Below are positions 1 through 7,977 of a stretch of 64,000 nucleotides of DNA, piece after piece. Made by a program: the position numbers and the translations under genes. The notes under the pieces were generated by a model that made no database searches, was not told the origin of the DNA, and saw only the letters and a list, made by a program, of their open reading frames with translations. Each line of letters starts with the position of its first letter. Within the stretch, counting starts at the first letter, position 1. The stretch comes from CAYSWV01 sp964434865 (GTDB lineage: Bacteria; Cyanobacteriota; Cyanobacteriia; Thermostichales; Thermostichaceae), in NCBI GenBank assembly GCA_964434865.1, contig CAYSWV010000011.1, forward strand, positions 1-64,000, given 5' to 3'.

Positions 1-2
1 CT

Positions 3-173
3 ATTGTTACCGCTGTCCTCAAGTCAGGTGTTTTAACGTCAACTCACCAGCAACAGATCAATACGTTAGCGATGTCTAACCAAGTGACGTCCTCGGAGCT
101 AGATCTACTAGAACAATTGAACAATGCATTACTTGAGGGTAGCGTTCGAGTTGGAGAATCCAAAGCTGCTTAA
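3..173 (+). CDS. C-terminal end of an unknown protein (partial)
   Basis: An open frame enters from the left edge and ends with TAA at 171-173, giving the last 56 residues of a protein. The visible part is mostly helical and polar, with a run of Leu/Glu/Asn (ELDLLEQLNNALLEG) and no cysteine, signal or recognisable catalytic motif. Codon use looks like real coding sequence. I do not recognise the family and the rest of the gene lies outside the window. Confidence 0.55.
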   Translation: MVTAVLKSGVLTSTHQQQINTLAMSNQVTSSELDLLEQLNNALLEGSVRVGESKAA

Positions 174-275
174 CCGAACAGCCTTTGAAAGCCTCTGCTA
201 CCGATCTTGAGGGTAATCAGTAAGAGTCTTAAGGTTGATGATCTTAAGGGTTGATGGACTCAAAGGTTGACAATC

Positions 276-587
276 TTAAGGCTGATCAGGAATAGTTTGT
301 TGATCCAGGTATTCTTTATAAGTTTCGGGTGGAATGGCACCTCGGTAAGCCCCACAGTAGTAAAGGGTTAAAACCGCCTTGTAGGCCCAGTCAGTGGGCT
401 GGACATCTACAAAAGGACTCGGAAGTTGATCAGCTTCATCGCGGGCACAGATCTCTAACAGCTCCAGTTCAGTGATCTGAGGAGTTTCAGGAGACTCAGG
501 GACTTGAGCTAGGGCCAACGGCGAGCTAGCCCCACCGATCAAGCCAGCTAGAGTCAAGCTCAAAACAGCAAGTTGATCCTGTTTCAT
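276..587 (-). CDS. Small secreted protein with an SLH-like segment
   Basis: A 103-residue protein. The N terminus is a typical signal peptide: charged MKQD, a hydrophobic stretch to about residue 25, then a likely signal-peptidase site after ALA at 25-27. The mature part holds PFVDVQPTDWAYKAV, which matches the start of an S-layer homology (SLH) repeat (F-x-D-V ... W-A), followed by Tyr/Cys-rich sequence with three cysteines in all. Only one SLH-like unit is present, so it is a short single-motif protein rather than an outer-membrane SLH-OprB porin. It is likely periplasmic or cell-wall associated. It is divergent from the copper ATPase gene, with about 150 bp between them. The function is unknown. 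Confidence 0.7.
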   Translation of the reverse strand: MKQDQLAVLSLTLAGLIGGASSPLALAQVPESPETPQITELELLEICARDEADQLPSPFVDVQPTDWAYKAVLTLYYCGAYRGAIPPETYKEYLDQQTIPDQP

Positions 588-740
588 GATTAGCCATTTA
601 AAGGTCTCCCTTATCCTATCGGTAACCTACTCAAGGTTGCTAGGAGGTCAAACCGGATGAGGTGTACTGGTTAGATCCTGGTCAGTCCTAAGAATACCTA
701 TTATTCTGGAGGGTACTCAGCATTTAAAGATTGGCCAACA

Positions 741-3002
741 ATGACTGTCTCTGATTCCCCCACTCTGCACCTGAATCCTCAAGCCACTTACCTCAAAATC
801 TCAGGCATGAGTTGTGCTGGGTGTGCAGCTAGCGTAGGACGCCTTTTGCATCAAGTTCCTGGAATTCAGATCGCTGATGTTAATTTTGCAGCAGAGCAGG
901 CTCGTGTGGTTTATGACCCAAGTGCGGTTGCCATCTCTGATTTAATTGAGGCGATTGAGGCCGGTGGCTTTGGTGCGGCTCAACTCGAGTCTTTACAAGA
1001 TCAAGATCCCACTATTGACTTAGAAACTTCAGTTCAATCCGCCTGGTATCGGTTTTGGCTAGGAGCTATTCCGGCATTGATGTTGATGGGGGTTATGGTT
1101 TACTGCCTGATCACAGGCCAACCCCACAATGAGCATCATCGCCTGTTAACGCTAATTTTGGCTTTTCCCGTTGTGCTGATTGCGGGCTGGCCGACTCATC
1201 AATCTAGTTGGGCTGCAACCCGCCGGGGTGCTCCTAACATGGACGTGTTGATTACGTTGAGTACGGTTCCCACCTATATGGTTGGGTTGACAGGCATTTC
1301 TGAAGTGACTGTCTTTGTTGAAGTGGCTGCTATGGTCATGGCTTTTCATTTACTTAGCCGTTACCTGGAAAAGCGGGCGCGAGGGCAGGCGTCACAAGCT
1401 ATTCGAAAACTGATCAACTTGCAAGCCAAACAAGCGCATTTGCAAAAGATGAGTCCTGCTGGCTCAGTGGTGGTGGATGTCCCTATCGAAATGGTACAAG
1501 TCGGTGATCAATTAGTGGTCAAGCCTGGTGAAGTGGTGCCTGCTGATGGTCAGGTGCTCAAAGGATCCTCCATGGTGGATGAATCGATGGCAACAGGTGA
1601 AGCCATGCCCGTGTTGAAGCAGGTTGGCGATGAAGTGATTGGGGCCACTATTAATCAACAAGGTTTACTAACTCTTGAAGTGACACGGGTGGGCCAAGAT
1701 AGCTTTTTAGCTCAAATGGTGCGACTGATCCAGGAAGCCCAGGGATCTAAGGTGCCTATTCAAGCTTTTGCAGATGAAGTCACAGGCTATTTTGTACCTG
1801 GAGTGATTTTGCTAGCGACCAGTACATTTCTCATATGGTATGTTGCCGCCGATCAGTTACAGTCATGGCTCCATTTGATGGCCAACTACCTACCCTGGAT
1901 TAATACTCACTTATCTAGGTTAGGGTTAGCTGCTTTTAATATGATTGCTGTTTTGGTGATTGCTTGCCCTTGTGCTTTAGGGTTAGCCACTCCGATTGCT
2001 CTTATGGTGGGATCGGGACGGGGAGCTGAACAGGGCATCTTACTCCGTCATGGCGAGGCTATTCAAACGCTAAACTCAATCCAGACTATTGTGTTAGATA
2101 AAACCGGCACCATCACGACAGGATCTCCCCGGATCAATCACATTTTACCTGTGGAGGCTGCTTCAGAGGTCTTGCGATGGGCAGCTCTAGCGGAACAGGG
2201 ATCCGAGCATCCGCTGGGTCAGGCTATTGTCTCAGCAGCCCAGTCTCAGGCTCTCATTTTGGCACCTGTTGATCACTTTGAAGCCGTTACCGGTCGAGGG
2301 GTCAGGGCTAGTGTGGGCACTCATCAGGTAGAGGTTGGCAGTTTAAGCTTTTTAATTGAACAATCTTTAGATCTATCAATCTGGCAGGAGTCAATCACGA
2401 CCTTAGAAGCAGCGGGTCAAACGGTAGTTGGTGTGGCTGTCGATCACTCAGTGATAGGCCTGATTGCGCTTGCAGATGGGGTGAAAGCAGATTCTGGTGA
2501 GGCAATTGCTCAGCTCAAACAACTAGGCTTTGATCCGGTGATGGTAACAGGAGATAACGAACGAGTAGCTCAAGCCATTGCCAATCAAGTGGGGTTGGTG
2601 GATGTTTATGCCGGAGTCTTGCCAGCAGGAAAGGTGGACGTGATCAAGTCACTGCAAGAGCAGGGGCAACTCGTTGCGATGGTTGGTGATGGGTTAAACG
2701 ATGCCCCCGCCCTGACTCAGGCCGATGTTGGGATTGCGATTGGTACGGGTACTGATTTAGCAATTGAAGCCGCTGATCTGGCTGTGGTTCAAGGTGATTT
2801 GTCCTCAGTGGTCAAATCTATTCAATTAGCTCGATCGACATTCAATAAAATTCAGCAAAATTTAGCCTGGGCCTATGGCTACAACCTAATTGCCATTCCT
2901 TTAGCAGCTACTGGACTGCTCCACCCCATCATGGCTGAAATTGCCATGGCATTAAGCTCCCTGACCGTGATCTGGAATTCGCTGGGCTTGCGGCGCATCT
3001 AA
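741..3002 (+). CDS. Copper-translocating P1B-type ATPase (PacS/CtaA/CopA type)
   Basis: A 753-residue heavy-metal ATPase that would move Cu(I) across a membrane. An N-terminal HMA domain carries GMSCAGC at residues 22-28. The TM region is followed by the actuator motif TGEAMP. The intramembrane metal site CPC is at residues 409-411, the phosphorylated aspartate in DKTGT at 453, a SEHPLG motif marks the nucleotide domain, and GDGLNDAPAL is the hinge. All catalytic motifs are intact. Cyanobacteria usually have two such pumps: CtaA for import and PacS, in the thylakoid, for plastocyanin and cytochrome oxidase. The sequence alone does not tell me which this is. The ATG at 741 is chosen because the HMA domain starts soon after. 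No metallochaperone gene (atx1) is adjacent. Confidence 0.95.
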   Translation: MTVSDSPTLHLNPQATYLKISGMSCAGCAASVGRLLHQVPGIQIADVNFAAEQARVVYDPSAVAISDLIEAIEAGGFGAAQLESLQDQDPTIDLETSVQSAWYRFWLGAIPALMLMGVMVYCLITGQPHNEHHRLLTLILAFPVVLIAGWPTHQSSWAATRRGAPNMDVLITLSTVPTYMVGLTGISEVTVFVEVAAMVMAFHLLSRYLEKRARGQASQAIRKLINLQAKQAHLQKMSPAGSVVVDVPIEMVQVGDQLVVKPGEVVPADGQVLKGSSMVDESMATGEAMPVLKQVGDEVIGATINQQGLLTLEVTRVGQDSFLAQMVRLIQEAQGSKVPIQAFADEVTGYFVPGVILLATSTFLIWYVAADQLQSWLHLMANYLPWINTHLSRLGLAAFNMIAVLVIACPCALGLATPIALMVGSGRGAEQGILLRHGEAIQTLNSIQTIVLDKTGTITTGSPRINHILPVEAASEVLRWAALAEQGSEHPLGQAIVSAAQSQALILAPVDHFEAVTGRGVRASVGTHQVEVGSLSFLIEQSLDLSIWQESITTLEAAGQTVVGVAVDHSVIGLIALADGVKADSGEAIAQLKQLGFDPVMVTGDNERVAQAIANQVGLVDVYAGVLPAGKVDVIKSLQEQGQLVAMVGDGLNDAPALTQADVGIAIGTGTDLAIEAADLAVVQGDLSSVVKSIQLARSTFNKIQQNLAWAYGYNLIAIPLAATGLLHPIMAEIAMALSSLTVIWNSLGLRRI

Positions 3003-3521
3003 CCCAAATTCAGACCTTAAAGTCTAATGCCTTAGAGTCTACCGTGGGATCTATCTTCTGCTGGAGAAATTCAGGTCTTTCCTGGATTAGAGGCTATTCG
3101 CAAGCGGCCTCAGATCTACCTTTTACTGTTCACCCCAAGTTCTGTTGACCTCATTGGGAGCTTGTCAGAATCTGAAAAACATATTGAAATTGGCTCTGAG
3201 TATTGTAGATGGACTAGCTGTTTTAAATGCTGCGTGTGTAGAGCTACAGCTAAAAACGATTTCACAAGGTCAGCTAGGTTAGCAAACTTACCGTAGAGGG
3301 AAAGCACGAGGAATTGCAAAAATACCTGCCAAAAGCTGCAGGCTAATTGTGTTGGGATTGAATTTAATCTTTGAAATTAATCTTAAGAAGTATGCAGGAG
3401 CTATGGCTTCAGCTGAGATCAGTGAGCCTATTGATGTCAAGAAGCAACAGAATGTCACCCTGTTTACAAGCCTTGGCTGCTGCTGTATACGATACTGCTA
3501 AGTAAGACGTGGAGCGGTGCC
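3003..3521. other. Intergenic region between the copper ATPase and pta
   Basis: This holds 519 bases with no convincing gene. A 67-codon minus-strand frame at 3116-3319 has no ribosome site and no family resemblance. The last 30 bases contain GGAG seven bases before the pta start codon. A TATA-like stretch (GTATACGATACT) around 3485-3496 could belong to the pta promoter, but no good -35 match was found. Confidence 0.4.
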
Positions 3522-5639
3522 ATGACAAACTCACTTTACATCAGCACAACAGAGGCGGGCAGTGGCAAAGCACTCGCTTCCATGGGAATCATCAATCTCA
3601 TTCTTCGTAAAACCTCGAATGTTAGTTTCTTTCGACCCATTATTCGGAAAGGAAGTCCAGCAGAGCGGGATGAGGATATTGACCTGATTCTGACCCACTT
3701 CAATTTGCCGCAGACCTACGATGAATCCTACGGCTTATATGCAAAACAAGCCAATGAACTTCTCGGTCAGCACCATGTTGACCTTGTGATTGAGAAGATC
3801 ATTACACAATTCAAAGCTCTGGAACAACGGAGCGATTTTATTGTCTGTGAAGGATCTGATTTTTTGCGTGAGAGCTCAGCCTTTGAGTTTGACTTGAACC
3901 AAGAAATTGCCAAGAATTTGGGTTGTCCGATTCTGCTGCTGGGCAATGCTGATCAGCGGAGCCTCGAGGATGCGATTCAACCCATTCAAATAGCCGTAGA
4001 TGCCCATCGGGATCGTAATGCTGAGATTGCTGGCATTATTCTCAACAAAGCAGCTCCAGATCAAGTGGAAGCCCTTAAGTCTGAACTAGAGTTGCTTTAC
4101 GATGATACCGATTACACAGTAGCTGTGATTCCCTACGATCGCCGCCTGAGCAGTCCACGGGTGCGGGACATTGCCCACCAACTCAGCGCAGAGGTACTAT
4201 ACGGGCATACACGCCTTGACAGTCTTGCTGCCAGCTCGATTGTGGCTGCCATGCAGATGCAACATGCCCTGAACTGGCTCCAAGAGGATTGTCTTGTGAT
4301 TACACCAGGGGATCGGGGTGATGTGATCGTAGGGGTACTCCAGGCCCATCAATCTATGAACTATCCCAAGGTGGCTGGTCTGTTACTGTCGACGGGCTTT
4401 AGGCCCGAACCCTCGATTGCCAAGTTGATTGAAGGTCTACCTGATCCACCGCCCATTCTCTCAGTGAAAACAGATACTTATACTACAGCCTCCCAGGTTC
4501 AGGCTGTTCACAGTACGCTACGCCCCGGCGATCAGGAAAAGATACATCTCAGCATTGAGGCCTTTGACCAGCATGTGGACTTGGCTAAGTTTGAGCAACA
4601 ACTCAGCACCATCCAGGTGCAGGGACTGACACCCAAGATGTTTACTTATAATCTGGTGCAGCAGGCCAAGAGCAATAAACAGCATATTGTTTTACCGGAA
4701 AGTACTGATCCCCGGATTTTGCAGGCGAGTGCCATTCTGTTAGAACGGGATATTGTGGACTTGACCCTGTTGGGCCGTTATGAGGAGATTGATCGGGTCT
4801 GTAAAGGGAATGGTATTCAGTTAGATCTAGATGCGTTGTCAATTGTTGATCCGGCAACGAGCCATTGCTTGGAGGATTACGCGCACACGTTTTATGAACT
4901 GCGTAAACATAAGGGAGCTACCCTGGACGCGGCCCGTGATTATGTTATGGACTCCTCCTATTTTGGCACCATGATGGTCTATTGTGACGATGCATCAGGC
5001 ATGGTATCTGGGGCTGTGCACACCACCCAACACACCATCCGACCTGCTCTTCAAGTCATTAAGACCAAAGCGGATTTCTCAATCGTGTCTTCGATCTTTT
5101 TCATGTGTCTAGATCAACATGTCCTGGTCTATGGTGACTGTGCCGTTAATCCCAATCCTACTGCCCCACAACTAGCGGAAATAGCCATTACCTCAGCAGA
5201 AACCGCCAAAATGTTTGGCATTGAACCTCGAGTAGCCCTGCTCTCTTACTCTTCGGGAGATTCTGGTAAAGGGGATGACGTCGAGAAAGTCCGCCAAGCC
5301 ACCCACATTGCCCAACAACTGCGGCCAGATCTCCTATTAGAAGGTCCAATTCAGTATGATGCAGCAGTAGACAAGAGTGTGGCAGCCCAGAAAATGCCGG
5401 GTTCTCAAGTGGCAGGATTGGCAACTGTTTTCATCTTCCCCGATCTCAATACCGGCAACAACACCTATAAGGCCGTGCAACGGGAAACCGGCGCGATCGC
5501 CATCGGCCCGATTTTGCAGGGTTTGAAGAAGCCCGTGAATGATCTGAGCCGGGGCTGCACCGTTGAGGATGTTGTCAATACAGTGGTGATTACAGCCGTA
5601 CAGGCACAAGCTAGAGTAGTGTCGCAAAAACAGAGCTGA
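3522..5639 (+). CDS. pta: Phosphate acetyltransferase, long form
   Basis: A 705-residue enzyme that interconverts acetyl-CoA and phosphate with acetyl phosphate and CoA in acetate overflow and assimilation. Residues about 1-230 form the P-loop/BioD-like regulatory domain (STTEAGSGKA near the N terminus). A middle DRTGG-type domain follows (around VITPGDRGDVIVGVL). The C-terminal 320 residues are the catalytic PTA_PTB domain, with VLPESTDPRIL near its start, NPNPTAPQLAEIAI, and SYSSGDSGKGDDVEKV. Its length matches long-type Pta. GGAG lies seven bases before the ATG. No ackA gene is adjacent. The last 19 bases of the gene before the stop region recur at 58272-58290 (see findings). Confidence 0.95.
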   Translation: MTNSLYISTTEAGSGKALASMGIINLILRKTSNVSFFRPIIRKGSPAERDEDIDLILTHFNLPQTYDESYGLYAKQANELLGQHHVDLVIEKIITQFKALEQRSDFIVCEGSDFLRESSAFEFDLNQEIAKNLGCPILLLGNADQRSLEDAIQPIQIAVDAHRDRNAEIAGIILNKAAPDQVEALKSELELLYDDTDYTVAVIPYDRRLSSPRVRDIAHQLSAEVLYGHTRLDSLAASSIVAAMQMQHALNWLQEDCLVITPGDRGDVIVGVLQAHQSMNYPKVAGLLLSTGFRPEPSIAKLIEGLPDPPPILSVKTDTYTTASQVQAVHSTLRPGDQEKIHLSIEAFDQHVDLAKFEQQLSTIQVQGLTPKMFTYNLVQQAKSNKQHIVLPESTDPRILQASAILLERDIVDLTLLGRYEEIDRVCKGNGIQLDLDALSIVDPATSHCLEDYAHTFYELRKHKGATLDAARDYVMDSSYFGTMMVYCDDASGMVSGAVHTTQHTIRPALQVIKTKADFSIVSSIFFMCLDQHVLVYGDCAVNPNPTAPQLAEIAITSAETAKMFGIEPRVALLSYSSGDSGKGDDVEKVRQATHIAQQLRPDLLLEGPIQYDAAVDKSVAAQKMPGSQVAGLATVFIFPDLNTGNNTYKAVQRETGAIAIGPILQGLKKPVNDLSRGCTVEDVVNTVVITAVQAQARVVSQKQS
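5617..5635 (+). repeat. 19-bp exact repeat, copy 1 (end of pta)
   Basis: The 19 bases starting tagtgtcgcaaa and ending acagag are identical to 58272-58290, which lies in an intergenic region. Flanking sequences do not match. This copy codes for the last residues of Pta. Confidence 0.6.
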
Positions 5640-5860
5640 ATTAACTCAGGGTTGGTGTCACCTGTCCCAAGTAACCTTTTGGTGGGAGTTAGTGTGTATT
5701 GGTGAGTTTCAACTCATCTGTCACTGGAGATAGTCCAGGATCTGAAGTTGCCATCATAGGTAAGGATCCTTCAATAAACTTGAGCTAGGCTAGTGGTGTC
5801 TTAGTGATCTGCCCATGCCCTATTTACTCTTGGCCTAGATCCGACGTTAGGAGAATTCAG

Positions 5861-6412
5861 ATGGTCTCAGACGTTAATGACCCATTAAGAGTTACTAATC
5901 TTCATATTCTCGGACTCATGATCTTGAATTTCAGTTTATTGTTAGGACAAGTATCAACGGCCAAGGCCGAGTCTTTAATCATCAGGGACTCCGACACTAA
6001 TACTCAGAGAGAGATTTCTAACTTAGAGGACACTATTGACGCTTTAGAAACTGAAATTCAGCAACTGCGTAGAGTTAGGGATCAACAAGCTAGAGACATT
6101 CAAACTCTCCAAGTTGAGATCCAGAATCTGAGGAATCAGCTGGGTAGCCCTTATGCAGCCAATGATGGGAAGCCAGTCATCTGTACCGCAGATAACGTGG
6201 GTAGGTTTTACATCACAAGAAGCTCGGATGGATTTCGGTTCGGTGAAGGAACAACGTTAGATCTTTGCCGTGCCGCCATACAAGATGCTAGCCCCAACTT
6301 TGTTTGTTCACCTGACCCATTTGGTAGATTTTATCCCACTAGAATTTCAAATGGAGAGCGACTAGGAGAGGGAGTGCCCTTTAACCTCTGTTTGCAGCTA
6401 GATAGCAGGTAA
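5861..6412 (+). CDS. Secreted coiled-coil protein with a duplicated C-terminal motif
   Basis: A 183-residue protein. The start is set at the ATG at 5861, which has TAGGAG seven bases upstream; an in-frame ATG at 5804 has no such site. Residues 1-36 look like a signal peptide ending around STAKA. Residues about 45-95 form a coiled coil with heptad Leu/Ile and many Glu/Gln/Arg (LEDTIDALETEIQQLRRV). The C-terminal half is two related units: GRFYITRSSDGFRFGEG followed by LC, and GRFYPTRISNGERLGEG followed by LC, each with a nearby upstream Cys (four Cys in all, probably disulfides). I do not recognise the family. A periplasmic or outer-membrane structural role is plausible but not shown. Confidence 0.75.
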   Translation: MVSDVNDPLRVTNLHILGLMILNFSLLLGQVSTAKAESLIIRDSDTNTQREISNLEDTIDALETEIQQLRRVRDQQARDIQTLQVEIQNLRNQLGSPYAANDGKPVICTADNVGRFYITRSSDGFRFGEGTTLDLCRAAIQDASPNFVCSPDPFGRFYPTRISNGERLGEGVPFNLCLQLDSR

Positions 6413-6474
6413 CGTTCCAAGATTCTGTCCTTAAATAGCCACGTCCAGTCAATTTCTGAACACAATGTGTAGAT

Positions 6475-7977
6475 CTAACTTAACCTCAGCTCAGAGGTGT
6501 AAGTCCATAAACAAGGTACTTTGACACTACCCCACTGACAGCCAGCATCAATCCGAGATTGAACTAGTTCATCAATCGCATTAGGCAATACTCTAGCTTT
6601 GATCGATCCCAATTGACCCAGTTGTCGGGCCAGTTGATAGTGAGGTGAAGCCTGTAGCCCTTGATCCAGCGCTACTGCCATCGTGTCGGCATTGCCGGTA
6701 ACCTGATCTAGGAGCAATACGTAGTGGGGGTGCGGCTCTAACCGTGGGACCAAGCATCGAAATTGGCTACCCTGGGCGGGTATTTGAGATAGGATATCTT
6801 GAACAAAGCTTTCATGGAGTTTTTCACCCACTAGATCACTAGTTTTTGTGGTCCGACCTATCAATGCAAGGCAAGGGGTTAGTTGATAAATCGAAGTCAC
6901 CTCCACTTGATCACCCATCCGGTACCGATAAAGTCCCCCTTTTTGAGACACAATCACCCCATAGCGTTTCCCCTCTTGTAGTTGATGTAATCGATGTAGA
7001 TCACCTCTTTCATCTTCAAATTCAAAGAATACTTCATTGAGCAGCGGTAAACACCCTTGAGCCTGGATCCAGGGAACCGTCATTGGAGCTTCTGTGGCTA
7101 ATAAGCCTTTTCCTTGAACCATTACGGTTGGAAATAATTGTCTCAACACAGCGGCTGGCCCTGATGCATGAGCTTGATCCCAGCAAGAGATGAGCTTAAG
7201 GTGAGGCCATAGATCACTCCAGGGAATTAGATCTTGATTCAAGAGATCCTGTCGATAGCGGGATAGCTGAGAGCCTAAGTGGTTCTTTAATGACTGTCGA
7301 TGCGCTTGAATGTAATCCAGATGGACTAATAAAAAAGTGGGGCTCCAAATTGAGAGGATCTCCAGCGTTTCAGCCCGCAGTAATGCCAATGATAGGTGAT
7401 GCTTAAAGGTTTCCATATCTTGTATCTGCTGCACACCTGGTACCGTCACTAAAAAGGGTGATAAGACCCATTGCAGCCATCCATCTAAGTAGTCACTGTC
7501 ATCCTGTAAGCCTTCAGTTGATCGACCCGCAGCTGCAAACGCAGGCGTAATACTCATGTAAGCGCGACCAGTCTGAAATGGCGGCCCATTCTGGATTAAA
7601 TCATAAGCCCAGATACAAAATAGAGACTGAAAAGAGTGTCGTAAGGCCTTAGTGTAGGGGATCCATTTGGCTGGCCCTTGGCTACCTGAGGTCTGTTCAT
7701 AAAATAAGACGGGATCAGGGGTGAGCAGAGATCGGTGCTGCTGCTGTTGTTGTTGGATCCAGGGTTCTAGGTCTGCATAGTCAACAATGGGTAGGCGCTG
7801 CCAATCTGCTAGGGTTTGCACACAAAAGTGCCGTCCATACACACACTGTTGTAGCCGATCTAGTAATTGTTGTTGAACATAGTGTTGGACCGTCTCAGGA
7901 TCTTGAAGCTGCCTCTGAAACTGTCTGGCGGCGGGGGTCATACATTGGCCAAATAACCTAATTAAAGGTCTCATCAT
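6475..7977 (-). CDS. GH3-family acyl-adenylate-forming enzyme
   Basis: About 500 residues, related to the plant GH3 auxin-responsive proteins that adenylate a carboxylic acid and transfer it to an amine. The nucleotide-binding motif EQTSGSQGPAKWIPYT lies about residue 105-120, and IGRTTKTSDLVGEKLHE is the GH3-type C-terminal hinge region. Length fits the bacterial members. The start codon (ATG at 7977 or the next ATG at 7974) overlaps the stop of the NACHT gene in an ATGATGA junction, with AGGAG just upstream, so the two are translationally coupled. The longer frame to 8052 is rejected because it lies inside the upstream gene. The acid and amine substrates cannot be told from sequence. The coupling suggests that its small-molecule product and the NACHT protein work together. 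Confidence 0.85.
   Translation of the reverse strand: MMRPLIRLFGQCMTPAARQFQRQLQDPETVQHYVQQQLLDRLQQCVYGRHFCVQTLADWQRLPIVDYADLEPWIQQQQQQHRSLLTPDPVLFYEQTSGSQGPAKWIPYTKALRHSFQSLFCIWAYDLIQNGPPFQTGRAYMSITPAFAAAGRSTEGLQDDSDYLDGWLQWVLSPFLVTVPGVQQIQDMETFKHHLSLALLRAETLEILSIWSPTFLLVHLDYIQAHRQSLKNHLGSQLSRYRQDLLNQDLIPWSDLWPHLKLISCWDQAHASGPAAVLRQLFPTVMVQGKGLLATEAPMTVPWIQAQGCLPLLNEVFFEFEDERGDLHRLHQLQEGKRYGVIVSQKGGLYRYRMGDQVEVTSIYQLTPCLALIGRTTKTSDLVGEKLHESFVQDILSQIPAQGSQFRCLVPRLEPHPHYVLLLDQVTGNADTMAVALDQGLQASPHYQLARQLGQLGSIKARVLPNAIDELVQSRIDAGCQWGSVKVPCLWTYTSELRLS

Noticed and set aside
3116..3319. 67-codon minus-strand frame in the gap before pta
   Set aside because: No ribosome site, no homology pattern and low-complexity translation; treated as non-coding.
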